Made by a program: the position numbers and the translations under genes. This document shows positions 12,773 to 24,628 of a DNA stretch of 64,000 bases, in pieces. A model generated the notes under the pieces. It did not search any database. It was given only the letters and a program-made list of their open reading frames with translations, and was not told the origin of the DNA. Every line of letters starts with the position of its first letter. Position 1 is the stretch's first letter. The DNA is from Polytrichum commune (Eukaryota; Streptophyta; Polytrichopsida; Polytrichales; Polytrichaceae): NCBI GenBank assembly GCA_950295325.1, contig OX485805.1, forward strand, positions 29,809,501 through 29,873,500. The letters are read 5' to 3'.

Positions 12773-15033
12773 TTATTAATATACAAGATCCTCCCCTCTC
12801 TTAAGAATGATGTATGTACAAATATGTAAGTAGAAATTTTCTCGAATACATATACAAGCGAAAAGTAAATAAATCATACATGTCTTAATCATTTGTATAC
12901 GCCAAAAATATAATGCGACAAATATGGCTAAAGTAATCTTAGCAATGCATGTTTATTTATCATTGATGAAATCACTGAACATTTATTCGTCCATTGGATG
13001 TAATTCATACAACTTTATTTCCACAATATAAGTCATTGTGGTGAGTGGAATGAAAATTTATAACTTTATCATTAAACAATCTGTCAAGACATAAGTCCAC
13101 ATTAACCCATTCTTATTTTGATACCAACATAATCTCATTTCCATATCGGAAGGTTGGTCGAATAGATCAATTGGTTGTCGATGCTCAATCCACCTATTGC
13201 CAATTTTGTAGTGTGTCCTACAGAGCCTTCCCAAATACCAAATCTTGGTGGCAATGTTTTGGCCAACTTGTCTTTGTTCCTTGGTTTCTTCACTCCTTTA
13301 ACTACTGCTTGAGATACATATGATACCCCACAATCACATCCCACTTTCATTGCATAATCATTATCCCCGACTCTAGATAATCAAACTTTAGGAGCTCTGC
13401 ACAAGAAGAAGAGAGGGGGAAAAAAAAACCACCTACGAGTTGCACCCTCGCTCCACATGTACTTTACGTTTTCACAGGGTGGTATTTCCCCCTCTCGTCA
13501 TAAAACCTAAATTTCAAGATGAATGTGGTTTATATATTGAATGAAATTATTAATTTGGACCTCTTGTAGATTACCCACTTCATTATAATACTACGAGCCT
13601 AAAGGTAGAAATACAACTAGGATTAAGTGAATAATACACCTAGTATATTTAGTAATCCCTAGGCACAATTTAATACCATGTTTGTTCACCCACATGAGTC
13701 CATACATGCCACATTGAGTGCACCCCCCGTGGCTAATGGTTGGTTCTTTGTGAGCGGTTATTTGTTGGTTTCAGTCGTTCCATGATTGTCTTGCTTGTTG
13801 CTCTTGGTCATTCCTTGTCGTTGATTGTTCCTTGTTCTCGGTTGCTCTTGCATTTTCCCTCATTGGTCTCACCTGTGATTGTTGGTTTAGGGACACAAAC
13901 TACATGCTATATGATGGGAACTAGTTCTTAGGTCATTAGCGGGGTGCAGATCATGACAAAGTCATGTAGGCCCATGATGTTGATCATATAGGCTGTAACC
14001 AATTGTCATGGGTGTTCAAGTTGCCGAGGCCGGGTGCGGTAGCTTGATAGGACCCATTCAACCCCCATTGTACGTGTAAATATCCAATCACACGCCATAG
14101 TTTAGTATCAACATCTTACTACAAACAATGGAGATGCATGCCCAAGTGGGTATAAAACATGGCAATAGTTAATGGATAACTCTAATGTGGGCTTCATAAG
14201 TCCATTTATTTTTGTTGATTCGACTATCTTGGAAAAAAAAAAAAAAAACAACAACAACATTGTCCACTTCTCCTCTACTTCAAGTGGGACATGTATAAAT
14301 TCAAGCATCAACCTTATATAATGACCAATTAATGGTTGTAACACGGTTGAATATTCTCTAACAAACTCCTCTAATATATTACAATGATTGTTATGATGAC
14401 TAATTGGCTAGTATAGCCATAAAATCAATGTTCAACTCTGTCTCAACATTCATCACTTTGCGCACACCTATATAGCCACTCGAGAGGATCACATACATGT
14501 CAGTTGAAAGCTTATCACATATTGAGATTCGTCATCTTGATCTTGTTCTCATGACACTCAAAGATTCGTGCAAGACTCATCAATACACTAGAATTCATCA
14601 TCCATAATGAATTGCACATCATAAGATGCCAAACCTCGTGGAAGTAAGCGTAGTACTAGGCTCGTGTACTTTACTCATGATCACACTAAATATATGATCA
14701 GTTTGACCCACATTGTTAATTGTCTATCCAAACTAATTGTCTTGTAATCACTTGGTGTGGTGATTTTTCACAACATCTACCAAGGGGGAGGGCATGGATG
14801 GAAATGTTGAATTCTATTCTATGTAGAAAAATGATGATGAAACAAATCCATTCCTACATTGGGGACATAGACCATGATTTAATCCAATGAGCTTGAATTG
14901 GGCTAAATGAGAACCAACCTATAGGAGTCAATTTTGACTATTTTCCCCTTGGGAGGTGTTAGGAAACCAAACCACAATTCCTATATAACACTTGATGGCA
15001 GCTAGAGAAGGTGTCCTATAACACTTTGTGGCT
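12773..15033. other. Intergenic, no gene recognised
   Basis: AT-rich. A purine run near 14780 (AAGGGGGAGGG) and a HIEIRH-like frame near 14520 faintly recall the 3' end of a Copia element, but too little survives to call one. Confidence 0.5.
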
Positions 15034-15486
15034 AGTGCTACACTAAATATTGTATTTATTGTCAAATGATATTTTATGTCATTTTGATACCTTTACTGAT
15101 GACAAGTCCCTAGAAACAAGTCCACAAATACTCTCATCCCAACTTGCCATATTATGCATTCTAACAATTATGCAATGAAACATTGTCATGGATGAATAAA
15201 AATTGGACGGAACTTCACTTACTAAGTGATCATAATCACAACATTGTAAATTTATAATGCCCAACGTGTTTTACAAGGAACGACAAATAATGTTAGGTTC
15301 GCATTTAGTGTTGGTGACACTAAACATTTGGTTTATAATCACCACTATTGAGCAAGACAAATAGAAACGGTGACATTGTATATAAAATTTAGGGTACTAT
15401 ATGACAAGTTACGGTATCGGCTCTAATTAACATGCCACAACATTTTTAACACCACATGTACTTATCACATGTTTAGTGTGGTACGA
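15034..15486 (+). mobile_element. MITE family C, copy 1
   Basis: Starts near GCTACACTAAATATTG and ends near TTTAGTGTGGTAC, an imperfect inverted repeat. The body contains TTTATGTCATTTTGATACC, TACAAGGAACGACAAATAAT and TTTAGTGTTGGTGACACTA. A copy in the other orientation lies at 22925-23315. Confidence 0.6.
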
Positions 15487-15490
15487 CATG

Positions 15491-15617
15491 CATAACATTA
15501 TTTAGATCCATAACAATATTTCATAGGATATCCCCACATCTAGGCCAAGTACGAGAAATATTCCATGGAATAATGTCAGTCTCACATAACAATGTTATGG
15601 ATCTGAATGATGTTATG
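15491..15617. mobile_element. Short palindromic MITE, family D, copy 1
   Basis: 127 bp whose ends CATAACATTATTTAGATCC and GGATCTGAATGATGTTATG are imperfect inverted repeats of about 30 bp. It abuts family C copy 1. Related copies are at 60244-60384 and, in part, 10047-10145. Confidence 0.65.
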
Positions 15618-15748
15618 TGGCAATAATTTATGCCAAGTTTAATAAGGTGACGTGGCATCTTTCCATGGGAAGAAACGACCTTAGGAATTGGTCAGCCAAG
15701 AGGAGAGGTTTGTCTTGACCTAGTTGGATAGGCGAGTCACTGTCTTCT

Positions 15749-15756
15749 TATAAATA
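15749..15756 (+). promoter_or_regulatory. TATA box, probable promoter of the galactosyltransferase gene
   Basis: TATAAATA sits just upstream of an abrupt change from AT-rich DNA to a GC-rich segment (about 15760-16380) that looks like a transcribed leader. This would place transcription start near 15780 and give a leader of about 1.5 kb before the coding start, probably with an intron. The link to the gene is inference from position and strand. Confidence 0.5.
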
Positions 15757-15759
15757 AAA

Positions 15760-16463
15760 ACGTCGCTGGCGACTTTTAGTCGCCGACACTCACACAGAGC
15801 CCGAAGGTAAAGCCACGCTGGAAATTGTTACACAGCGTGCGGTTGACCCTGGACGCCGTCCCCAATCACTCGGCTGCCTGTTCGTTACGGTCCAGGCGAC
15901 CACTGGCCGGCGAATTCGGCCCCCGAAGACTTTCCCAGGAAGGGAGTCCATCGGGCGCCGCTCACAGGTCGGAAGATCTCGACTCTTGCTGACATCTGGA
16001 TCCATTGGATGGAAGAGAAACCCTTTGGACGGCGACGGCCGGAGGCGCTTCTCTCGCTCCTCTCTTCCCAAGACGGGGCATCCGGTGTACGGCATCCAAG
16101 GGTCGGAATAAAATGGAGAACCAGAGTGAGCGAGAGGCACTGGACGGAAGCGGACGTCCGGAGGGCAGAGCGTGACTGGAGGCCTTTTGGGAGTTGTTTT
16201 TTAAGTGGCGCTGCGATCTGCGGCGATGGCTTCCGCAATGCGAGGCGACGACCTCGGCATGGACGTCTTGTTTCGTTGCACTCGTTTGGTTCGTGTGAGA
16301 CGAAGAAAAAAAAGAAAAGGAGGGTAACTTACGTCCTATCTTCAATTTTGATGCTTATTTTTGGAGTGTTAGCTATTTGAAGGTAGCATGCCTGATGACG
16401 ACGGCGTGCGGGATCTGAGGCCTCGTGATGAAAAAGAAAAGCCATGCACAAGCACATGCCAAA

Positions 16464-16509
<46 letters not shown>

Positions 16510-17275
16510 GCCTGGATATCAGCTTAAGAGAGTCTTGGATTTTTGGGCTTGGGGGTTGTGCGGAATGATATGATCACCGATTGAGGCAAGGTTAGCTGTG
16601 GATTGTAGTTTTGGTAGGATTCGGCTTGTGGCTACGGATGGTAGGTGGGTTTGCGATGAATCCTCAAGCTAACAAGGATTGGGCGCTGGAGGATACGAGG
16701 CTTTTCGTTTTCTTGGTGCCGTCGCCATAGCTCACAAGATTTAGGGTCACCAATCCAGGCAGATTTCTTATGCAGGATTTGGGTTACAGTAGCTGGCGCT
16801 GGAATTAGGAGAGAAAAATCGCAGGGTCGAGTGACGGTTTTGCATCACCAGTAACAAGATTGAGGGGGCTGATTGGTTGGAATTGGTTGGGTTCAAAGGT
16901 TCTCTCAAGAGAAGCTGTAGGTTATCGTGAGATAGATATTTGGTCAAACTAAGTGGACGTTCATTGACTTATTGAAGCTATACATGGGTTGGTAACATCG
17001 AATTTAGCTGATCGACCACAGCTACCAAGGAAGTTTTGACCTCCTCGATGCAATCTATGATGTGTGACACATAACATGACTTGATATGAGCTGCTGATCC
17101 ATCGCCAATGATTGACTACGGGAGGCTACCTAGGTCGCAGATGGCCGCGATTCGAAGCTTAATATTTATTGCTGGTGTAGTAATTCCTTTGGAGAGCTTA
17201 GAACTCTGGAGTTCCTAAGCCATTACTTCCTTCCTTCCTTCGGAGGAAATAACTACATGCTTTCCTTTTGCTTGA
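15760..17275 (+). other. GC-rich putative 5' leader with stem-loop and upstream ORFs
   Basis: The first 600 bases are much more GC-rich than anything around them. A short hairpin (GGCGAC, loop TTTTA, GTCGCC) lies at about 15767-15784. A 123-codon upstream ORF (16009-16380) and a second one starting at 17257 that overlaps the main start could restrain translation. The Lys-rich end of the first ORF runs into a possible donor (GTAACT) near 16324, so part of this region may be a leader intron. No protein family was recognised in the ORFs. Confidence 0.4.
16467..16506. repeat. (GA)20 microsatellite
   Basis: Forty bases of uninterrupted GA dinucleotide, in the putative leader of the galactosyltransferase gene. 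GA tracts are common in plant leaders and can bind BPC/GAGA-type factors; that role here is inference. Confidence 0.9.
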
Positions 17276-20200
17276 ATGAAAGCAAAAGCAATGAAGGTAG
17301 GTCCTATTCCCATTCTCGTCCTACTGCTCACCGTCTTCACCGTGCGATGTATCTTCTCCATCCCTGGAATTTTCGGCACCAAGCCTTCCCACAATCTAAC
17401 CTATGTCGGAGGGTACCCAATTGTAGTGGTTCGAAGACATCCAGATTCCCCGTCTCCTAGCCCGGACAACGAAACCTTAATTCATCCTCGCTTCAACGCC
17501 TCAGTTAATTCTTCAACTTCATCCATCCCTGCTCATCAACACAACGAATCGGTTGTGTCGGTGTACCCTACACCTGCAGCTGAGGCGGGAGTTCCAAGGA
17601 TCGATCCTGTGTGGAAACTGCTCGTGGGCACTTTGAGCAAGAAAGATGTGTCGAAGGACGCCAAAAATGCTTTGGATGGGGGGTTGCAGGCATGGGCAGA
17701 GGTGAGTAAAATGATGGCTAGCGAGGTCAAGGAACGGAGAAAGAATAATGGTGGTAAGAAATTAGCAGCTGCGGATACCAAGTGTCCTTACATGGTGAGC
17801 ACGGTGAATGCTACTGCGTTGAAATCCAAAGAGGAGAGAGAAGTGCCCATCCCATGTGGCTTAATTCTGGACTCTTCCATCACCATTGTGGGCACTCCCG
17901 TTGGCTCTACGGGGGAATTTGCCTTCGAGCTTGTAGGGTCGAAGCTTTTGGGCGAGGTGGAGGAGCCAATTGTGTTCCACTTCTCCGTAAGATTACGTGG
18001 AGATCGGAAGACCGACCGGCCAGTGATTGTGCACAACACGTGGAGCAGTGATGATGACTGGCATGAGGAGCAACGATGCCCCCGGCCACCGGATGTGAAT
18101 CCCCTTACGGCGAATCTAGGTCAGTATCGATTCTTTTATTCTAACAATATATCAATCTTTCTATATATCTATCTCCCTGCACTTCCTGACATCTCAGTAC
18201 TTCTTCCCATTCCATTTGTGTGCAACAAAAACTGCTGTTTCATGTGCAGTCAGGGAGGATAGGATGTTTGTAGTAATTTTATTATCACTAGTACCCCTGT
18301 CCCTTGATATAGAGAGTTTGCAGAAGGAGCAAAGTGAGGGAGGATAGGATGTTTGTTGTCATTTGTTAGCACTAGTAACCCCCTCCCACGCCAAATGGAA
18401 TTAGCAGTAGGAAACAAAGTGAGGAAGAATAGGATCTTTGTTTACGATTCCTTAGCAATAGGACCCCTCTCCCATGCCAAAAGGATTTAGCAGAAGGAAT
18501 CAAAGTCATAGAGGGTAGGATGTTTATTGTAATTTCACTAACACTAGTACCCCTGTCCAATGCCAGAAGGATTTAGCGGAAGGAAATAAAGTGATGGAGG
18601 ATAGGATAGGATGTTTGTTGTGATTCATTAGCACTAGTGCCCCTCTCCCATGCCAACAGGATTTAGCAAATGGAAGCAAATTCAGGGAGGGCAGGATGTT
18701 TGGTGTGATTCATTAGCACCAGTACTTCTGTCCCATGCTAAAAAGGTTTTGCAGGAGGGAGGATAGGCTGTTTGTTATATTTTTAAGCACTAGTACCCTC
18801 TCCCATCCAAAAAGATTTAGCAGATTGAAACAAAGTGAGGGAGGATAGGATGTTTGTGGTGATTCATAAGCGCTAGTACCCCTCTCGCGTGCTAAAAGGA
18901 TTTAGCAGAAGGAAGCAAAAGTGAGGAAGGATAGGATGTCTGTGGTGGTTTATTAGCGCTGGTCCCCCTCTCCCATCCTAAAAGGACTTAGCAGAAGGGA
19001 ACTAAGTCGAAAACAATTAACAGGAGACTAATAAGTAATTATCCACGTCATCACAGAAGTGAAGGATTCCCTGGACACATGGCTCAAGTGCAAACTTGTC
19101 ATGGTGATTGCACTACTGCAAAGGAGAAATCCTCTGGAAGAAGATTGCTCCCTTATATGTGTGCACACAACTGCCTGGTTTTATTTCTCAAGCATCTAAG
19201 TGTTTTGGTGACTAACCTACTTGGGAGTCATTTTTTGCATTTACAACAGGCAACTATCCAAGTTCACCTGGAAGTGAAACATCCTCCCAATGGTTCACAT
19301 AGTTAAATGAAGATATAACCATTGGGAGATTGCTTTTTTCTCTGTTTAAAAAATCATTTATTAAACTCTCACCTCACACTGGGGTTGATGGGTTGACAGT
19401 GGACGGTGTGGAGGTTTGCAATCCCCAAATTGGGCGAAACATAACCAGGAGGAGTGGTCCGGGGTCATGGAAGCAGCTGAATGGCGTTGAGAAGGAACTG
19501 GATGCCGTCTGGTTTCCATTTGCAGAGGGATATCCCTTTGTGGCAACTTTAGTTGCTGGGTGGGATGGTTTCCACATGTCCGTCAATGGAAAACACATCA
19601 CTGCATTCAAGTATCGCCAGGTAAATTGGTCATACATCTCAGAATGTGCTGGATCTTGTGGTAGGAGAGAGGCTTGTTTATCTAAACCCCTTGTGGCTTT
19701 TAGCTTCACTCACGTAAATTCCATGGAATTCTGGTAGAATTAATACTGGGTTTAAGCTCCCAAGTTTCCTGGGAACAGATTCACTTCTGTAGAATGCAAT
19801 TTGTTTTGGGTATCATATGTACTGAGTGTTTCTTCGAGATATAAGAGAGAAATTCGCCAGGATTTGGAAGTCAAGATGAAGAAAGGGGAATGTAGTGTGT
19901 AAGTTCTATTGAAGCTTGACTTGTTCTTGAATTCCTACGTGCAGAGCTTAGAGCCGTGGATGATTACGAGGATGCGCTTCAGTGGTGATTTGGAGCTGAA
20001 GGAAGTGTTGGTGAATGGACTTCCTATTTCAGATGATGCATCACTTATACCAGATCTGAAACTCCTCAAAGCACCTAAAGTAGCCAAAAATGTCACCCTT
20101 TTTGTTGGCGTGTTTTCAAGCAACAGCAACTTTGTTCGTCGAATGGCCTTGCGAAGGACCTGGATGCAGTACCCTTCTGTGCGAAATGGTAGCGTGGTGG

Positions 20201-22114
20201 TGCGGTTTTTTGTGGGCTTGGTTAGTCCTCCGTTTGTGCTCTGAAACTGTGCCAAACAAACCACCATCTATGTAAAGGTTGTTGGAAGGAGACAGGATGG
20301 AAAGATAAAAACCCTAATTTGTGCAGTGGAACAGTGAAAAGTTCAAAGCCCTATTTTGGTGATTTTCAAGCAAGGTTTTTCTTCACATAGCTACATGTTT
20401 GCCCAAGTGAAGCCCTGAAGTATGAAAGTTCAGGATTGTTGTCCATGAGGATGAAAATGTGAGGCAAAATCAGTGCAGTGATATGGTATTGATTGAGTTT
20501 CTTTGCACAAGGAGCACATATGAATGGAAACCTGATGTTCTCTCTTTTATTCATGGTGCAGCATCAGAGAAAGCAGGTGAATAAGGAGCTGTGGACTGAG
20601 GCCCTCACTTATGGGGATGTTCAACTTCTTCCAATAGTGGATCTCTACAACCTCATTACATACAAGACTCTTTCGATTTGCATGTATGCGGTATGTGAAT
20701 TGTTGTGATTTCAATCTATGCTGAGTAGGTACTGGGTTTTGAGCCATAGTAAGCAGTACATGGATCTTGCTTGATTGCATTCTCCAGTCAATGTTCGCTT
20801 TGGTTGTTATTGTATTTTCTAGATCAGCACATTGTTCTCTAAAGTAATGTGTGATTAAACATGTGCTGCTGGTGTTTTTGAGCAGACAACAAACCTCAAA
20901 CCTAAATATGTGATGAAGGCGGATGATGACACTTTTGTGCGAGTGGATGCGGTGCTATCTGCTATTCAGAATTCTCGACACAACCATAGCATTCTTTTAG
21001 GAAACATAGAATTTACCAATGAACCAGAGCGAGATGAATCAAACAAGTGGTTTGTAAGTATGAAGGTACGTAGTCACTTTTCTTATCAATTTTGTTTACA
21101 TTAGTTGTATTGTTTGTGGCACCACATCTACTGTGCAGCATATTTGCATAATAAAGTCTTGCATGTATGCACATGATGGATTTTCTTACAACTGCTTCCA
21201 TCACCTGCGCGCACAGCAAGGTGTGCTTGTTGAAGCAGGAAAACTTGGTCTTGACTGACTGGTTTGTGCTTTGAGTTTTGTGCTCAAGTATTGATGCTGA
21301 GTGTTTCTCTACTACAGGAGTGGGAAAGCTCCACTTATCCACCTTGGGCTCATGGACCTGGCTATGTCTTCTCCACAGACATCGCCAAATTTGTAGTTGA
21401 AGGCCACCAAAAGGATGTTTTAAAGGTAACGTATACCTACCTGGCATGTTTGTTTCTCTAGTTGACCTTCCCTTTTGAGGTAAGTAGGCCTACAAGGATA
21501 GTTTTATCTCTGCACCCACTTCTCCTAGGATTTGCAACATGAGAATAGTACAAAACAGTTAGCTGATTCAAATCATTTTCCTTCACCAATTTCCTCATAA
21601 TTTTCGGACCTCATATGAATGTCTTATTCATTATCAAGTGAAGATTCCCTTTCTTAAGTGATCTTATAGGTTCCCCCCCTAATGTTGACTATTCAACCTA
21701 AAATACTTAACATATTTTGAACATATTGTTCAATAACACGTCTTTTTGATGTCCTTTGTTAGATTCACACCTAACCACACACCCCTCAAGTACGGGTGTC
21801 CAATTAAGATAAGGAACTGAATGTCTAAATGGATGATGGAGTCATGGACGCTCCAAATGAGTTGAGCTTTAAGCATAAGAGTACATCCTGTGCAGTTTTT
21901 CAAGCTCGAGGATGTGGCTATGGGGATCTGGATCAGCAAGTTCAAGAAAGAAAAGTCGAGGCGTGTGGACTACGTAAATGATGAGAATTTTTGTCACATG
22001 AGTTGTGAACCAGGGTACATCATTGCACATTATCAAAACCCAGGGCAGATGCAGTGCCTCTGGAACCATTTGATGCTGGGAGAAGTGGATGTGTGCTGCA
22101 ATAATGACATCTGA
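17276..22114 (+). CDS. GALT: Hydroxyproline O-galactosyltransferase, GT31 with galectin domain (GALT2-6 type)
   Basis: Golgi type II membrane enzyme expected to add the first galactose to hydroxyproline of arabinogalactan proteins. Seven exons read through in frame: 17276-18119, 19400-19620, 19945-20220, 20562-20690, 20886-21065, 21318-21425, 21896-22114, giving 658 aa, the usual size for this family. Visible: short basic N-tail and a membrane anchor at about residues 8-27; a Ser/Pro-rich stem with N-glycosylation sites; a galectin-like domain at about 190-375 ([30 protein letters not shown]); the GT31 catalytic domain from about 404 with [10 protein letters not shown], the metal-binding DDD at 503-505 (KADDDTFVR), PPWAHGPGY at 558-566 and LEDVAMG at 590-596. 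The first in-frame ATG has a weak context; the ATG at 17291 has G at -3 and would give 653 aa. An out-of-frame ATG lies at 17257. Intron 1 holds a minisatellite and intron 6 an old repeat. No break is seen. Confidence 0.93.
18250..19010. repeat. Minisatellite, about nine units of 80-88 bp, in galactosyltransferase intron 1
   Basis: Each unit contains GAGGATAGGATGTTTG, then a variable stretch, then CACTAGTACCCCTCTCCCA, then GGATTTAGCAGAAGGA and AAAGTGAGG. Unit starts are visible near 18253, 18339, 18420, 18507, 18592, 18680, 18756, 18836 and 18922. Units differ by scattered substitutions and small indels, so the array is not recent. It occupies more than half of the 1.28-kb intron. Confidence 0.9.
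21500..21830. repeat. Dispersed repeat family E, copy 3, in galactosyltransferase intron 6
   Basis: ACTTCTCCTAGGATTTGCAA, GGACCTCATATGAATGTCTT, ATAGGTTCCCCCCCTAATGT and CCAATTAAGATAAGGAACTG follow the family order. It accounts for most of the 470-bp intron. Confidence 0.6.
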
Positions 22115-22924
22115 AGCTTCTTTGAAGTTACCTGTGACTACTGTACATATCAAACCTTCTCCCTTTCCATTTTGAATCCAAGAGCAACCCATTTTATGCT
22201 AAAATGTGGTAATGCTTGCCATCATTACTTTTTTGTAATTCCAGCTTGTACACTAAGTGGCGATCTTGTCCTTGTACATTGCGCCATAAATTCAGCGAAC
22301 CGTTATTCCATCCCCACATGAGAAAAATTAGCTGAGAGTAGACTGTTTTGGCAGAGAATAGCTTTGACGGCAGTAGACGGAACCAAAGAAATGGGATGTT
22401 GAAGACATTCTACAACTGTTCATCTGAACAGTTAAATATGAAATTTGAGAATGGGAATTATCACCCTTGCATGGCAAATAAGATGGTCTGAAGAACAGAT
22501 CTCTACAACTTCTTTGATCAGTCTGCATTCTGAGCTTGTCATTGGTTCACTATTCACAACTTCAATGTCTTTCCATTTATTTTCTTTTTCGAAACTGTTG
22601 TAAGATTGGTCAGAGTTTAATTGATCTGTTTTATTGATCTTCCAGTATGTATGGCATATAAAAAAAGATCTCCAATATTTCAGTACCTGCTTGCTGGCAG
22701 CTTAATGCATTAATTTATAGGACCAAGTGCTTGTCTAAAAGTTACACCTGAACGAACCTTGTCCAGGAGATCATGATGCATGTCTTCCAACTAAGTTACC
22801 TCTTGAAAGATTGTGGTCATGTTAGCTCTGTATGGTTTGCCTGCTCAACATAAATGTCCAGAAGTCATTTAAAACTATTGTTTCAGGCACTTTCTTTGAT
22901 AAAGCGTATTGCAATTGCCTGATG

Positions 22925-23315
22925 AGCTACACTAACTATCATATTTAGTGTCACAAATTCTGATTGTCTTGCTCAAAATAATTGTAAACCACGGTGTAGT
23001 GTCACCAACACTCAATGTTAACCCAACATTATTTGTCATTCCTTGTAACTTGTTTGGATGATTATAGGTTTACAGTCTTGCAATTACTGTCACTTACCAA
23101 GTGATTTTTCATCCAAATTTCAATCATCCATGACAATATTTCTTCACAAGCTGCTGACAAGAGAAGGCATGGTGTTGGCCAATGGATGAACTCATCCATC
23201 ATGCACGGCAATATTTGTCCACTTATTCATAAGAAGTGTCATCCGAAAAGTTAACATAGTGACATAAAATACCATACAACATAAATATCATATTTAGTGT
23301 AGTTAGTATGCACAC
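22925..23315 (-). mobile_element. MITE family C, copy 2
   Basis: Reverse complement of the 15034-15486 element: AACATTATTTGTCATTCCTT, GTGTAGTGTCACCAACACT and GTTAACATAGTGACATAAAA. It is bounded by ACACTAACTA on the left and TAGTTAGTAT on the right. It lies 0.8 kb downstream of the galactosyltransferase stop codon. Confidence 0.6.
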
Positions 23316-24471
23316 CAAAGAATTTGATATAACTTAGTTGGTAGAAAATGATAATGTCAGTAAAAGGTTACAGCGACATGTACTTCCGAATGTTAACCCA
23401 CATCAATTAAACAAAAAATGTAGCTCTTTTCAAACTAAATTAGAAATGTCATTGAGCTTCCACTGAGCTTCCCTTGAGCTTTCACTGAGCTTCACCAAAT
23501 CTTATTCATTAAGTTTTGACATGCACAAGCCAAACCTTGTTACCACTCAAAGGCAATCTTCACAATGCCTCTATCCCATGATATGGGACGAAGCCAATAC
23601 AATATACATATTAACTCCAAAAATTATGAGGAGAGTGGCTTCAACCTCAATTTCTATTAATCGCATACTAGGAGAAGTGGGTTAGTCGAAAACATTAACG
23701 ATTTTAGCATGCCTACTTTTCAATCTATCATTTTAAGTCTACGTTAAGGTAGAATTACCATAACCCATTAACCACCCTCTAGCCGTGCACTAGATCATAA
23801 TGGTTTAGTGCCATTTCTAAAACCGATCATGGCTTGGTGGCAACTTTAATGCGTGTACACTTAGTGTAGCCAATGGGAGTCAAGTGTTAATGTACTCATG
23901 AGGTAACCGATTTAAGCGATGTCCTGTATGGAAATGCGAAATCACCGTGTTCGGTGTAGGGAGAATCTAGTGAACGAGTAGGGGGTTTGGACAACGTTCC
24001 ACTTTGAAAAATTGCAGCATTTTTTGTATAGGGCAAAAAAATATGAAACAACTTGCATTCTTCATGAATCCTTCTCGTCTATCTTGGAAAATCATCTCAT
24101 GATTGTCAGACCAGATGTTCAATGCGATAAAATCACCTTATTTTCACGGGTTATGGTATTTCTACCTTAGTGCATCCTCAAACCATTATCCCACCCAAGA
24201 CCAACAACATAGAATCTTGCACAGGAAGTACACATTGAGCATTGACATTGTCCACCTGCCACGATGGTTTTGGATCATCTCCTAAAGTTATCTTGAAACT
24301 TGAAACGTTTATAACTTTCCCATAACTTAGACGAATTCCGGTCAACCGTTTCACCTCATGTTCTGTGCCTACATTGCATAAAGCCAAAGATCTTGCCATA
24401 TTGATGCCTTTTAGTGATGCAAAAAGCACTTGATGCATCACAGTCTTCTGTGTGGGGTCTCTCAGCGTGCT

Positions 24472-24492
24472 TGTTTATTTATTTATTTATTT
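24472..24492. repeat. (TTTA)5 microsatellite
   Basis: Five TTTA units about 140 bp before the 1.09-kb family A relative. Confidence 0.8.
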
Positions 24493-24628
24493 TGAAGTGT
24501 TGCGTGCTGTAAATACTTTTTGGAGCTCTTCTATCCATAACATTATTAAGTAGTGTGCATTCGTTCACATGGGTTTCAGGAATATAAGCATGGGATGTCC
24601 TAATCTAGTGCAAGGAGACTTGATTTAA

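Noticed and set aside
14440-14800. Possible 3' end of a Copia retrotransposon (HIEIRH frame and an AAGGGGGAGGG purine run).
   Set aside because: The frame breaks within about 20 codons and no LTR pair or other pol motif is visible.
15790-16345. Three overlapping minus-strand frames of 116-127 codons.
   Set aside because: They lie in GC-rich DNA where stops are rare, and all three overlap one another antisense to the putative leader.
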